From Alternaria dauci (taxonomy: Eukaryota > Ascomycota > Dothideomycetes > Pleosporales > Pleosporaceae): DNA of 64,000 nt. Position 1 is the first letter of the stretch; every line of letters begins with the position of its first letter. A program made the translations under genes and the position numbers. Positions 42,843 to 52,475 of this stretch are shown here, piece by piece. The DNA is taken from NCBI RefSeq assembly GCF_042100115.1, contig NC_091272.1, positions 5,828,001 to 5,892,000 of the forward strand. The letters are read 5' to 3'. The notes under the pieces were generated by a model. It was not told the origin of the DNA and ran no database searches. It saw only the letters and a list, made by a program, of their open reading frames with translations.

Positions 42843-43963
42843 ATGTCTTCCGCAAGCACACACCCAGTCCGCAGGCTGTCCCTGTACCGCCCCGACCTCG
42901 ACAAGAACTGGAACAACTTCCTCATCACCCCTAAGATGACCTGGGAAGACATGATTGCATCCATCCAAGCCGCATTCCAGTACCACGACCCCGTCTGGCC
43001 TCTCGACATCAACGGGGAGCCCTTATCCAAAAACGCCGACGTCTTCAACCTCGCCAGCATCCAAAACGGCGAAGAGCTTCTCATACAGCTGAGGGAGGAG
43101 TATCGCGTCGTTGGGCCCCTGGATTTGGAGGTCGTTTTGTACCTGGAGGAGAAGGATTCTGGTGCACTGAAGACCACTCTGAGGGCAAGTTATAAGAAAG
43201 CGGATTAAATTTTTTGGAGGATGTCTCGCTGACTTGTGACTTGTAGAAGACCAAGGTATCAGAAAAGCGTATCCACATGGAGAAACTCCGCCGCCGCGAT
43301 GGCGTTGCCAGGAAGAACATTTGCCGCATTGTTCTTCCGCACTCTGAGGTCATGGGACTTGTCGCCGCGCTGAACAAGGTTTCTGATGCTATGCTCAAGC
43401 GAACTTACCCCGCGAGCAAGACTCTAAACGACATCAGTGACAACTGGCGCGTTCGCACCACGGACAAGACCAAGGGTCTCACCAATGACTTGAGGTGTCT
43501 GGCCATGATCGACATCTTCAGCAAGGCCTTGTGCGGCCAGCACTACTTGGGTGAAGGTTTCCTCTTCGCGGCCATGAAAGCACGCTTGGAAGCCGGCGGG
43601 CCATCTGAGCCCCGAGTTATCAAAGTACAAGATGTACTGGACGCCATCCAAACCCTTTACGAGGCAGCCGACGCGATTGGTTCTACTTGGGACGGCACCG
43701 AAGACAACACGGCCATCGACAAGCGCAAGAGCCGTAAGAAGGGGTACACAGCGCGCAAGAAAGGCGAGGCGGCGACTGCGCGTTACAACGACGACGCTGA
43801 GTACATGGGTGAAGACGCTGCTGAGGCGGCTTATCCTGGTAAGGGCAAGGGCAAGGCTGTCGGCAAGCTCGCAGGGCGTCTCGAGAAGACCTTGTTGCCG
43901 GACAACCAGATGGATGATGATGACGATGATGACGACAAGAACGACTCTGATTACGTGGACTGA
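42843..43963 (+). CDS. Two-module orphan protein, family member B, 352 aa
   Basis: Exons 42843-43184 and 43247-43963, joined in phase 0 across a 62-nt intron that begins GCAAGT, not GT, with CTGAC branch and ACTTGTAG end. The exact AG|GCAAGT context is that of known GC-AG introns; reading on instead gives a stop within eight codons. The first module has RRLSLYRPDLDKNWNNFLIT, VWPLDINGEPLSK and LLIQLREEYRVV, the same strand-turn-strand pattern as members A and C, then VVLYLEEKD at the place of IIYNGEDS in A and ILYHGEEG in C. The second module has ICRIVLPHSEVMGLV, a long helical part (RCLAMIDIFSKAL) and VLDAIQTLYEAADAI. The tail is basic, then acidic with an eight-Asp run. It is the most diverged member and may be wrongly grouped, though order and intron place agree. 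Function unknown. Confidence 0.7.
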
Positions 43964-44017
43964 GTCGTCAGTGGAGCCTGGAGATTGTCAGTGGTATGGG
44001 CAGGATCGGAGTGATGC

Positions 44018-44160
44018 ATGCTGAGGTATTGAATACCCTCTTGGGGTCACATAGTCTTTCAGTATGTGCTTAATCATTAGGCGAAGGTATTCTGGGGGTA
44101 CGATGGTCTTTTGAATCTTACTTGATAGTTATGCGAAAGCATTCTAGGTACCGGTGGACA
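44018..44160 (+). repeat. Short degenerate tandem repeat, about 52-nt period
   Basis: A unit beginning gcgaaggtattctggg near 44081 recurs as gcgaaagcattctagg near 44133, both followed by a GGTAC element. A weaker third copy may start near 44020. Confidence 0.35.
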
Positions 44161-44273
44161 TTGAGAGCCTGATATGCATAATGAAGTTTCCATATTTATT
44201 GTCAGACTTGTTCGATCGCGTGACGTGTGAATGTGAACATATCACTCTAAACACGCGTCCATCACATGCTTTC

Positions 44274-45240
44274 AGGCTAATGGGTACTGTTTGCACGTCC
44301 CACTCGCGCTATCACGAACACATTCTCACCTATATCCGAACCAAACTCGTTTTATGGTAGCTTATATATCTAATACTTTGGGCCCATTTCATAATAGAAA
44401 ACTGGAAGATCCAGTGGCGTACGAGTCTGCATATCTACCTTGTCGTGCAGGGTGTGATCCAGTCTTGTGTGTACTGTGTCGATAAAGGCGATCTATTTCT
44501 TTTTGCCCAGGTTCGAAAGAAGCCACAGTCCCTTGTTTTGACTTATCTATATATTTTTGCTCGTCTTTCATTCACTCGTCTGTTTTTTTTTTCTGCGAAT
44601 TGACGTACGTCACTAAATCGTTACGCATATGTTTTGCATACATATCAGGCGACGCTTCAGATATCCGTACCATAGTAGAGATCACCTGCAGTCTCGACAC
44701 CAAGAGGAGCTCTTCGTGGCCACAAGCAGATACATGGAAACCAAGGCCAACGCGAAGTACAGTGCTGCTATATCTGCATTTGAACACACGCCACTGATTC
44801 ACTTCTCGTCTCACATTTGCTGACCAACAATGATGATCATGCGGGTATCGTTTGCAAATCCCCAATCGCGCAGTCACACTCAGACGCCTTTCACCTCTTG
44901 AAATTAAGAATACAATATCGTAGTATATATACCCAACAAAACAGCAATAATTCATATAGAAAACTGGAAGATCCGGTAGTGTACGTCTTCATGCATGTCT
45001 ACCCTGTCGTGCAGGGTGTGATCCAGTCACGTACGGACTGTGTCGATAAAGGTTATCTATCTTTTTGCACCAGGTTCGAGTCGAGTCGTAGTCTTCCTTT
45101 TGAACAATTTAATTCTTTTTTGCTTGTCTACCATTCACTCTTTGGTCGTCCTTTGCTCACTAACTAACGCGTATCACTCACTCACTCACTCACTGACGCA
45201 GACTCCACCTACCTACCAGGCGAGGCTTCAGAGATTCAAA
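44274..45240 (+). repeat. Diverged direct duplication, two about 390-bp copies
   Basis: Copy 1 (about 44280-44668) and copy 2 (about 44842-45235) are in the same orientation, offset by about 560-567 nt. The best-kept core starts ATAGAAAACTGGAAGATCC in both, and includes CGTGCAGGGTGTGATCCAGT and GTGTCGATAAAGG. Flanks such as GGGTAnnGTTTGCA at the left and CAGGCGAnGCTTCAGA at the right also align. Outside the core the copies have many substitutions and small indels. No open frame, tRNA structure or transposase is associated. A GGTTCGA tRNA B-box-like word occurs in both copies but without a properly spaced A box. Confidence 0.7.
45174..45194 (+). repeat. (CACT)5 microsatellite
   Basis: Five tandem CACT units inside the second copy of the diverged duplication; absent from the first copy. 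Confidence 0.85.
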
Positions 45241-45249
45241 AGCGCCTGA

Positions 45250-46257
45250 TCAAGTCTGACTAGACCCGTCCAACCACCCTAATAGCGCGGCATGGTATCG
45301 CTCGCTATCCTGCACTTGCGGACTGTGGCCCAGATCGTCAAATTCAATCAATGTCGCATCTGGAATCCTCGCCGCCGCCTCCTTGCCCAGCACGTCGTAT
45401 TTCCCCAGCTTAGCTTGCACGTCCGGCGGGCTCCAAGCTTTTCCTATCGCCGTTGTGTCCTTGGTCCCGATCAGGAGGAGGGTCTTGGGCTGTACCAGCT
45501 CGAATTCGTACGCGATCGGCTGAGTCAAGACCATATCGGTTGTCTGCGCCATGTTCCATGCAAAGTCGATATTTTCGGGCGATGTTTGGTAGAGCGAGAC
45601 GAGCATGTTGACCCACACGTCATACTCCGGCTTCCAGGTGTTGACGTAGTAGGTAGCCTGTTGGTATCTGCGGACCGATGTGTAGTTGGTGGCAAGCTCG
45701 TCTTTGTACAAGGCATCGAGGTTGCGCCAGGGTACTCCAAGGGCCTTCCAGTCTTCCAGTCCGATTGGGTTCGTGAGAATGAGATGCGACGTCTGCTCCG
45801 GATACATGAGGGCGAATCGGGTGGCTAGCATACCGCCCATGGAGTGACCCAATACATATGTCGATTCTATGCCGAGACTCTGGAGCAGCAGGTGTGTGTT
45901 ACGTGCCAGCTGCTGCAGCGAGAACTGGTAGGCAGACGGCTTCGACGACTTGCAAAACCCAATCTGATCCGGGATGATGACACGGTATCCGTGTGCTGAA
46001 AGACGGCGGGCAGTATCCTCCCACGTTGCGCCGCAAAAGTTCTTGCCGTGTAGAAGCGCGATGGTCTTGTTCGAGGCGTGGGTGGTATTCTGGGAAGGAA
46101 CATCCATGTATGCCATTGAGAGGTTCGCGCGTTGCGATGTGAGTCCAAAGTAGTGTACTGGCCATGGATACGTGTAATTCCAGATGCTGGGTGGCGCTGT
46201 GTTTGCGCACAACGCTGTCGCAACGAGCTGCGTGAGGAGCAAGAGCTTTAGCTGCAT
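45250..46257 (-). CDS. Secreted alpha/beta hydrolase, 335 aa
   Basis: Single exon with a signal peptide (MQLKLLLLTQLVATALC). The fold is a standard alpha/beta hydrolase: TIALLHGKNFCGATWEDTAR (oxyanion region HGK), YRVIIPDQIGFCKSSKP, then LGHSMGGMLATRFAL with the nucleophile Ser in G-x-S-x-G, LLLIGTKDTTAIGK with the catalytic Asp, and EFDDLGHSPQVQD with the catalytic His. These match the AB-hydrolase 1/epoxide-hydrolase-like and lipase families; substrate is not predictable. Several N-glycosylation sequons occur near the N-terminus (NYT, NLS, NTT, NKT), fitting secretion. It is divergent from the carboxylesterase gene over a 1.2-kb spacer. Confidence 0.9.
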   Translation of the reverse strand: MQLKLLLLTQLVATALCANTAPPSIWNYTYPWPVHYFGLTSQRANLSMAYMDVPSQNTTHASNKTIALLHGKNFCGATWEDTARRLSAHGYRVIIPDQIGFCKSSKPSAYQFSLQQLARNTHLLLQSLGIESTYVLGHSMGGMLATRFALMYPEQTSHLILTNPIGLEDWKALGVPWRNLDALYKDELATNYTSVRRYQQATYYVNTWKPEYDVWVNMLVSLYQTSPENIDFAWNMAQTTDMVLTQPIAYEFELVQPKTLLLIGTKDTTAIGKAWSPPDVQAKLGKYDVLGKEAAARIPDATLIEFDDLGHSPQVQDSERYHAALLGWLDGSSQT

Positions 46258-47482
46258 CCTGAAGCGGTGACAAATTCGAGCTGATAGAGATCTAGAGGGG
46301 TGGTAGAATGTGAGGTTCCTATATGCCTCCCTGGGACCCTGGCATGCATATGCAGTGCAATGACGCCAGCCAATCTATCTTGCCTATCACGGCCCACCCC
46401 AATGCTTGTCGCTGTGTTGCTTCGATCTGAGCATCGTGCGAGCATGCGCTAGCAACTGACTTGTTAGTCGGGAAAGGTCCTGAATTTTCGGCGTCTACCC
46501 AAAGACTATTCCCCTTACACAGCGAGGATGCAGTCTCTTGAAGTGGTGGTGTACCCAAGACAGTGTTGTACCTGCCAAGATGAAGATATCGGATTAATCC
46601 TCCAATTGGATGACGCCACCAGTAATGTTCATCGAGAGCTGTTTCTGCAGTACCGAGCGTTCGTGGCCTTTGAGAAATCAATCAGGAGCACATGAATGCG
46701 AGCGTCTTACAGATACAACCGCTATCATCTTGAGCAAATATGGAGTTGATGGTAAAAACCCGAGGTCTGGAGAGTCAGGGATGCCAGGGCCGTGAGGGGA
46801 ATCCGCAGACCATGTCCGAATCGGGTTAGCATTGATTTGCACGTCTACAACTCCTGGCCACATCAAGTTTCCGGCTTCCACTCCTCCGCTCCTCGTTTCA
46901 AGCCACACTCCGCGAACGGACGTAAACAATCTCCACATTAACCCGGCACCATCTAGTATCATGATGCCATCGCCACGAGGACTGCGGGCTACTGCACATG
47001 GTGGCTAAACGGCTAAATTCCATCGGAGTCGATCTCGGATGGCGCTACTAAAACCACGGTTGTAATGGCGCTCTTAGGTATGATGGAGATGCGGTGGAGA
47101 CTGTCCATCGACTGAGGTGTCAAGAACCTGTCAAGGAGTGCATATAGGACGCAGGTGTTCTGCATAGGTCTTTGCTGCAGGTACCGTGAGTTAGCACTCT
47201 TTTGTGGATATAGAACCACTGCCGTACCGCACTGCGTCAGCATTCTGCCAGTGCCCCTGCCTAGCCATCGATCTACTCATCGGTTTCCGGGGGATAGCCC
47301 GTTCTCGAATGCTTGTTTCCAATAGCCTCATGTGGAGAACAACCACTTATAGCTAGCGTTACGGTTGTTTATCTGCAAGCACGACGCCATCCGGTTTACC
47401 GGTGCAGTATAAGAAGATGGTGATGAACGAAGATACTTTACCAGCTGTCGATCAGATCTTTGGACCAAGCTGGACCTTCAAG
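46258..47482 (+). promoter_or_regulatory. Divergent spacer, hydrolase and carboxylesterase genes
   Basis: 1.2 kb containing both promoters. TATAAG at 47408-47413 lies about 70 nt before the carboxylesterase ATG. On the minus strand two adjoining frames (46962-46678 and 46681-46319) have no recognisable feature and are treated as noncoding. Confidence 0.45.
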
Positions 47483-49564
47483 ATGACGGTCTTTGCCACT
47501 TTTGTTGCTGCTGCGGCGGCTGGCATGGCTGCTGTCTCGCAAGCATCACCAGTATCGGAATCAACACCTGCCGTCGATGTATCAAATGCAAAGTCGTCTC
47601 TGACACTCATCTACCAGAACAACCTGAACGCGTCGGATGACAAGAACCATATTGGGGCCATCATCCTCGACCCAGTTCCTCAAGCCAACGCAGCTGCGGC
47701 CTGCGCATCACTGAACGAGAAGCTCATCTCCAAGGATACGCTCCAGAAGTATCAGGCAGACTTCAACGACGCCCTCTCGTACCAGGATTACGCCAAGTAT
47801 ACGGATGCCGAACGAGGGTACTACATTGATAGTGGTGTGGTATCAGTCGGCAACCGAGTAAGCTACTCGTCCTCTTCAGCATCTCACAAGCAACTGCCAG
47901 TCTTGTGCACCCAGTCGGCAAACAACGGGTCGTCGAGTGCTGGGCCTGTGGATGGTAGCACCATCTCAGTAGCATCCGGCGGAAATACTTTTGTCGGCTA
48001 CCGCAACCAGAAGTCCTTCAGGTTCCTTGGCATTCCGTACGCCGATGCACCTACCCGTTTTCAGTATTCGTCGCTTTACTCTAAAAAGGGGCAGACGATA
48101 CAGGCGACTAGGTACGGCTCGCAATGTGCTCAGGGTAGCGGTGGAAGCGAAGACTGTCTTTTCCTGAACATCCAGACGCCGTACATTCCCAAAGCGGGGT
48201 CGAAAAAGCAACTCCGGCCCGTCTTATTCTGGATCCATGGTGGTGGCTTTACAGGAGGAAGCGGTGCGGACGCACTCTCTGATGGCGGAAACCTCGCAAG
48301 CAAGGAAGACCTCGTTGTTGTCAACATCAACTACCGCCTTTCAACTGTCGGCTTCCTGGCCATCCCTGGAACGGATATCAAGGGCAACTATGGTATTGCT
48401 GACCAAATCACCGCACTGGACTGGACTATTGCAAACATTGCTGCCTTTGGTGGCGATCCGAAGAAGATTACCATCGCCGGAGAATCTGCTGGAGCCGGCT
48501 CGGTCCGCACACTATTGGGGTCTCCCAAGGCTATCGGGAAATACCAAGGCGCGATTGCCATGTCTAATCTCGGAGGAGGTGTGACGCTTGGTTTGAACGG
48601 CGACTATGGAACGACGTACTCGACTTACTACACGATCAATCAGAGCTACACCGTTGCCGGGCCCCAGATCTTTGCTGCTGCCGGCTGCAATGGCACTGAT
48701 GTGTCGACTCAGATTGCTTGTCTCGATCGACTTCCCGCTGCACAGCTAGTCGGCTTCAACACTGTTGCTCGCTACGTTGTCCAAGACGGTACCTATGTCA
48801 ACACGCCCAATCTTATCCTCTCCACTCGTAACGCTAGTACTGCGCATATCCCTGTCATCTTTGGTATCATTGTCAACGACGGCGCTTCATTCTCCACATA
48901 CCCCAAGAGTCCCATCTCCAACCACTCTCAGGGGTTACAAGAAGCGCTTGGTATCAACAGCACATGGGCGGAGCGCATCATCCAGTCGGGTCTTTTCCCC
49001 TTGACCAACACCGGTAATCTGACTCTCGACTCATTCAACGTCTCCCAGCGCGTTGCCACGGACAAGACGTTCCGCTGCGTCGACCAGTCCACTGTCTATT
49101 CTGGAGTACAATCGCGTGCATTCCAGAAAGCATACTACTATCAGTTCCAACGCTCCATCGATGGCTACGATCCCAACAACCTGGGTGGGCCTGCGAATGA
49201 TGATCCCAAGAACCCCTACTTCCGTTTCCATGGTGCAGATATGCCTTGGCTATTTGGCACCTTGAACCGCATTCGCGATCCAGAGGACCTGTGGAGTGCT
49301 CAGCTCGTCACCAGCTACTTCGCTGCCTTTGTCCGGGGTGGCGATCCAAACCCTAGTCTCAAGTACCTCGACGCAAGGGGATACGACAAGGTGATTGAGG
49401 GCGTGAAGAAGTACGGTCAGTGGGGGCAGGTAGATGCAACAAGAAAAACAGGGGACGAGATCAGATTGTTGGACTGGCCTAGTGAGAGTGCGGGTTTCCA
49501 AGATGTGGAGCAGTGTAACTGGTTAGGATACCCTCTGGACTATTATCTCAAAGGTGGTGTCTGA
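47483..49564 (+). CDS. Secreted type-B carboxylesterase, 693 aa
   Basis: Single exon. The signal peptide MTVFATFVAAAAAGMAAVSQ fixes the start at 47483, although an in-frame ATG lies at 47417 just after a TATA element. About 130 residues with no named domain precede the esterase domain. The esterase domain shows FRFLGIPYADAPTRF, GSEDCLFLNIQTP (the conserved EDCLxLN), PVLFWIHGGGFTGGSG (oxyanion hole), VVVNINYRLSTVGFL and IAGESAGAGSVRTLL with the nucleophile Ser in GESAG. The region around FRFHGADMPWLFGTL holds the late catalytic His (FHGADMPW). Such enzymes cleave esters or lipids outside the cell. Many N-glycosylation sequons. The long N-terminal extension is the odd part relative to the usual 540-600 residues. 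Confidence 0.92.
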   Translation: MTVFATFVAAAAAGMAAVSQASPVSESTPAVDVSNAKSSLTLIYQNNLNASDDKNHIGAIILDPVPQANAAAACASLNEKLISKDTLQKYQADFNDALSYQDYAKYTDAERGYYIDSGVVSVGNRVSYSSSSASHKQLPVLCTQSANNGSSSAGPVDGSTISVASGGNTFVGYRNQKSFRFLGIPYADAPTRFQYSSLYSKKGQTIQATRYGSQCAQGSGGSEDCLFLNIQTPYIPKAGSKKQLRPVLFWIHGGGFTGGSGADALSDGGNLASKEDLVVVNINYRLSTVGFLAIPGTDIKGNYGIADQITALDWTIANIAAFGGDPKKITIAGESAGAGSVRTLLGSPKAIGKYQGAIAMSNLGGGVTLGLNGDYGTTYSTYYTINQSYTVAGPQIFAAAGCNGTDVSTQIACLDRLPAAQLVGFNTVARYVVQDGTYVNTPNLILSTRNASTAHIPVIFGIIVNDGASFSTYPKSPISNHSQGLQEALGINSTWAERIIQSGLFPLTNTGNLTLDSFNVSQRVATDKTFRCVDQSTVYSGVQSRAFQKAYYYQFQRSIDGYDPNNLGGPANDDPKNPYFRFHGADMPWLFGTLNRIRDPEDLWSAQLVTSYFAAFVRGGDPNPSLKYLDARGYDKVIEGVKKYGQWGQVDATRKTGDEIRLLDWPSESAGFQDVEQCNWLGYPLDYYLKGGV

Positions 49565-49715
49565 GTTGTGTAACTGGATTAGACTGAGCAGTCAGCTCGA
49601 ATACATATGTTCATCTCGATAGTAGTTTACACGTGTTTGTTATCATCAATCAGTAGACGCAGCGCCATGTAGCTAAGTACAGACCCTGTCAACCCATCTC
49701 AAGAAGCTGGATACG

Positions 49716-50610
49716 CTAGCCCGCCTTTTCAGCAGTTACGCACCTCTTGTACAGACCGGTCTCGTGCTGACTAGAGTCAAACTCGAAATCACCCCACACT
49801 ACATTCGCGCCTGAGCCGAGGAGTTTGATCGCTAATTTCTCTGCCAGATGAAAATTCTCGGTCTCGGGTGCCGGATCATTGATCTCTTTGCGCGATGTGG
49901 GACTTGTGGTCTTTACTTTCTGCAGTTTACCCTCCCAACAACCATAGTTTCCAGTTATCAATTTTTGAATACGCTCTTTGAAGATCTCCTCCCATTTGGA
50001 GAGAAAAGGTCGGTCGCATACCATCCACTCCAGGTCCAGTGTCAGATCTTCGATTTCTAGTTGATACAGAAAAGCTAGAAACTTTGAGCCATAATTTATG
50101 AACTCATCCATGCTACTCCTGAAAGCAACATGGCGAATAACGTTCTTACTCATGCCAAGCGAATTGACAAACCTGTGCTTTCCGGATCCGGTTTTTTTTA
50201 TCTCGGTATGGTGGATCAAGATCTAGGTTGACTGTGGAGAATATTCGTGTGGCACCAAAGCATGCGAGCGCCTCGGAGCAGAGCTGTTTACTGCTAAGAA
50301 ACCAATGGGGTAGGCCTCCTGCCATCGAGTATCCTGCAAGTAAGCACCAAAGGTCCCAGGCCAAGTCTTTGTCTTCTTCTCCGTCGTCTTCTGTAAAATC
50401 GAGCTTGAGAGGGACCAGATCACACCTGGCGAGAACAAGCATGTCCTCAACCATGAAAACCCTGGGTTTGGTTCCGATGGCGTAGAAGTATATCATGTCG
50501 CGAATCTCTCGTGAGAGATGAAAGAAAGGAAACACGCGATTTGGCGCCCGACATTGTGCGACTCTGGCGAGACGGCGTGCCTCTGCGGCGGCGATTTTGT
50601 GCTTGGCCAT
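49716..50610 (-). pseudogene. Hypothetical gene broken by a one-base frameshift at an A8 run
   Basis: Frame 1 (50610-50146) begins MAKHKIAAAEARRLARVAQC and contains FPFFHLSREIRDMIYFYAIG, a 2EXR/F-box-like start, then PHWFLSSKQLCSEALACFGA and STVNLDLDPPYRDKK, and stops 19 residues later. Frame 2, shifted by one base and overlapping it, continues with HRFVNSLGMSKNVIRHVAFR and runs to 49716 with no further break. The two meet at a run of eight A (T8 at 50192-50199 on the plus strand); with seven A the frames would be continuous. No intron with correct phase bridges the gap: the best candidate (GTTTGT...TTTCAG, 52 nt) leads to a stop. So this is a sequencing indel, a recent pseudogene, or a gene relying on slippage. 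Protein-like composition on both sides favours a recent or artefactual break. Function unknown. Confidence 0.6.
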
Positions 50611-52475
50611 CGAGGAGAGGGGTTTAAACAGCAGTTCCTTGTGAATAGTTTTGGGATTTCGAAACTAGAGAGGGGTCTTTCGAAACGGATGATGGAGTAG
50701 GTTGAGAAATGCAAGGTAAGAGAGGTAGGCTGGACAGCAGAAAGGGGACTGTAAATAGCGAGACTATGGATCTAGTTGGCACTAGTCTGTATAAGCGATA
50801 AAGATTCACTCTCCTGCGACAGGTAAATTCAAATAGACGATCGTTCTTACTTAGATTTCCTAAATTGTGACGAAAATGGACGTCAGCGATTTTTCACCAG
50901 TGAATACCTAGGTATCGTGGAACATGAATACCGTGGCACAGTCATCTTCCCTAGTATTGGTAAAGACGGTTGAACAAGGGCAAATTTGAGAAAACCTACC
51001 GTCTGCAGCCATTAATGATCAAGGATCTAGCAACGACAGCCACTAAAGTCCACTACATGTGAATCCTGAAGAAACCATTATCTGTGATATGATAAGACGG
51101 ACGATAGCAGAATGAATGATTACATGTTACAGAAATCAACATGCAGTATAGGAAGAGAGATCCAGACATTGTATGATTCTAACAGTAAAAATGTATCCTT
51201 CGTGGTTGTCAGTTAGGTACGATTATGCATGAGTCGCGGTACATTCCACACCGGCCTTGACCGAGTCAGTTTAAGTTGGTGTCCGGCAGCGGATCTTCAG
51301 CCACCCTTACCAACCCATGGGGCTGTGGATAAGCGATGGCAAGTGGCCAAGCATCATAGTGTGTACACACAAAGGCTTGGTCGGACGAGGAGCGGACTTG
51401 TAGGCGGAGATAGTGCATTCAACATCAAAGGATGCAGTTGTGGAGGCGACCCGGGAGGAAGCTGCCGAGCACGATTACCGAAAAGCCTTCTCGTACTGCG
51501 TATACGGTTACGCTCTTTCGACCCCTTCTGCAGGCCACGTCGACAGCACACCTATCTCCATACATTCATCCGGCCAGTACAGTATAACGTCGTGATTTGT
51601 CGACTAGCGCGCACTGCCGCAACGGTGTGTCTTCGCTGATCGTCATGGCGGAGCCCGGAAGCTCGGAACAGAACTTCTTGCGAAGCTACCTGGGCCTGCG
51701 TATACGCTTTCTCGAAGAAATGAACGGCCTAAGTAACGCCTAACATTCTAATCAATCTGACTATCCCCGGTGGGCTGCTGATAACGATGACGCGACGCTC
51801 CATGCGATCGATGCCAGAACGACGATGACGACATTCCGAGCGCATAACAAGGCACCGAAAGGGTGCTTTGCGCCAAACACTGGTTTCTACATCTCAAACA
51901 TTGAGAAAGTAATGCACTTGTGGCAGAGTGACAGGGTCTGATCAAGGCTATTTCGTATGCCCCTCGTTCTCGTTTCCGTTGCAGCATGTTGCCGAGTGCC
52001 GAAGCCGTATTGTTTCGAAATGAGCGCCAACCGCTCACACGAGATGACGCGCCACAACGGGCCCTGAGCGCTGAGATGAGACTAAGCACAGAGACGGTGT
52101 GACGGGCGCTGCAGACGGGTGAGCACTGTGAATGGCCAAAGTGGCTCAAGACAAGGAGGCTCACGCAAGCACACGACACCGCATTGTAAGCCAGACATGG
52201 CAAACATCGATACAAAAGCCGGGACTAAAAATAAAGTTTGATCGTCAGGGCCTCCAGCCACGACAAGTGGCACGCCTAGTGGTACGCCGATGAGGTCAGA
52301 TCTCCTAGCTCTTCCGGGCGTTTGGTGCGAAGCATAGCCGCCTGTGGGCCATTCCGCAGCCTCCCGTCAGCATTGATCGCATCATTTAACATTGCCATGG
52401 TTCCGCATTTGTTGGTGGTTCATTTCGCGCCTTTCAGCCGTCCTACTCTTTCTTTCTCTCCATCCATTCGTTAGG
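50611..52475 (+). other. Intergenic 1.9 kb, no gene seen
   Basis: The largest gene-free stretch. AT-rich at 50800-51230, then GC-richer. Frames of 136 and 155 residues exist on either strand, with no signal, domain or splice support. The CT-rich stretch near 52445-52460 is probably the PLB leader. Confidence 0.45.

Noticed and set aside
41438..43963. A secondary-metabolite cluster around the 2OG oxygenase
   Set aside because: Neighbours are GMPPA-like, NOT4 and an orphan family gene; no synthase, P450, transporter or regulator is close.
44397..45090. GGTTCGA words as tRNA genes or SINE
   Set aside because: The nearest A-box-like word is about 100 nt away and no cloverleaf can be drawn; kept only as a repeat.
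46319..46962. Two adjoining minus-strand frames in the hydrolase/esterase spacer
   Set aside because: No signal peptide, domain or convincing junction; likely chance frames.
50045..50190. A 52-nt intron (GTTTGT...TTTCAG) to rescue the broken gene
   Set aside because: The acceptor joins in the wrong phase and gives an immediate stop (GAG TAG).
51229..52215. Frames of 136 and 155 aa in the 1.9-kb gene-free stretch
   Set aside because: No start context, domain or splice support; both appear to be chance frames.
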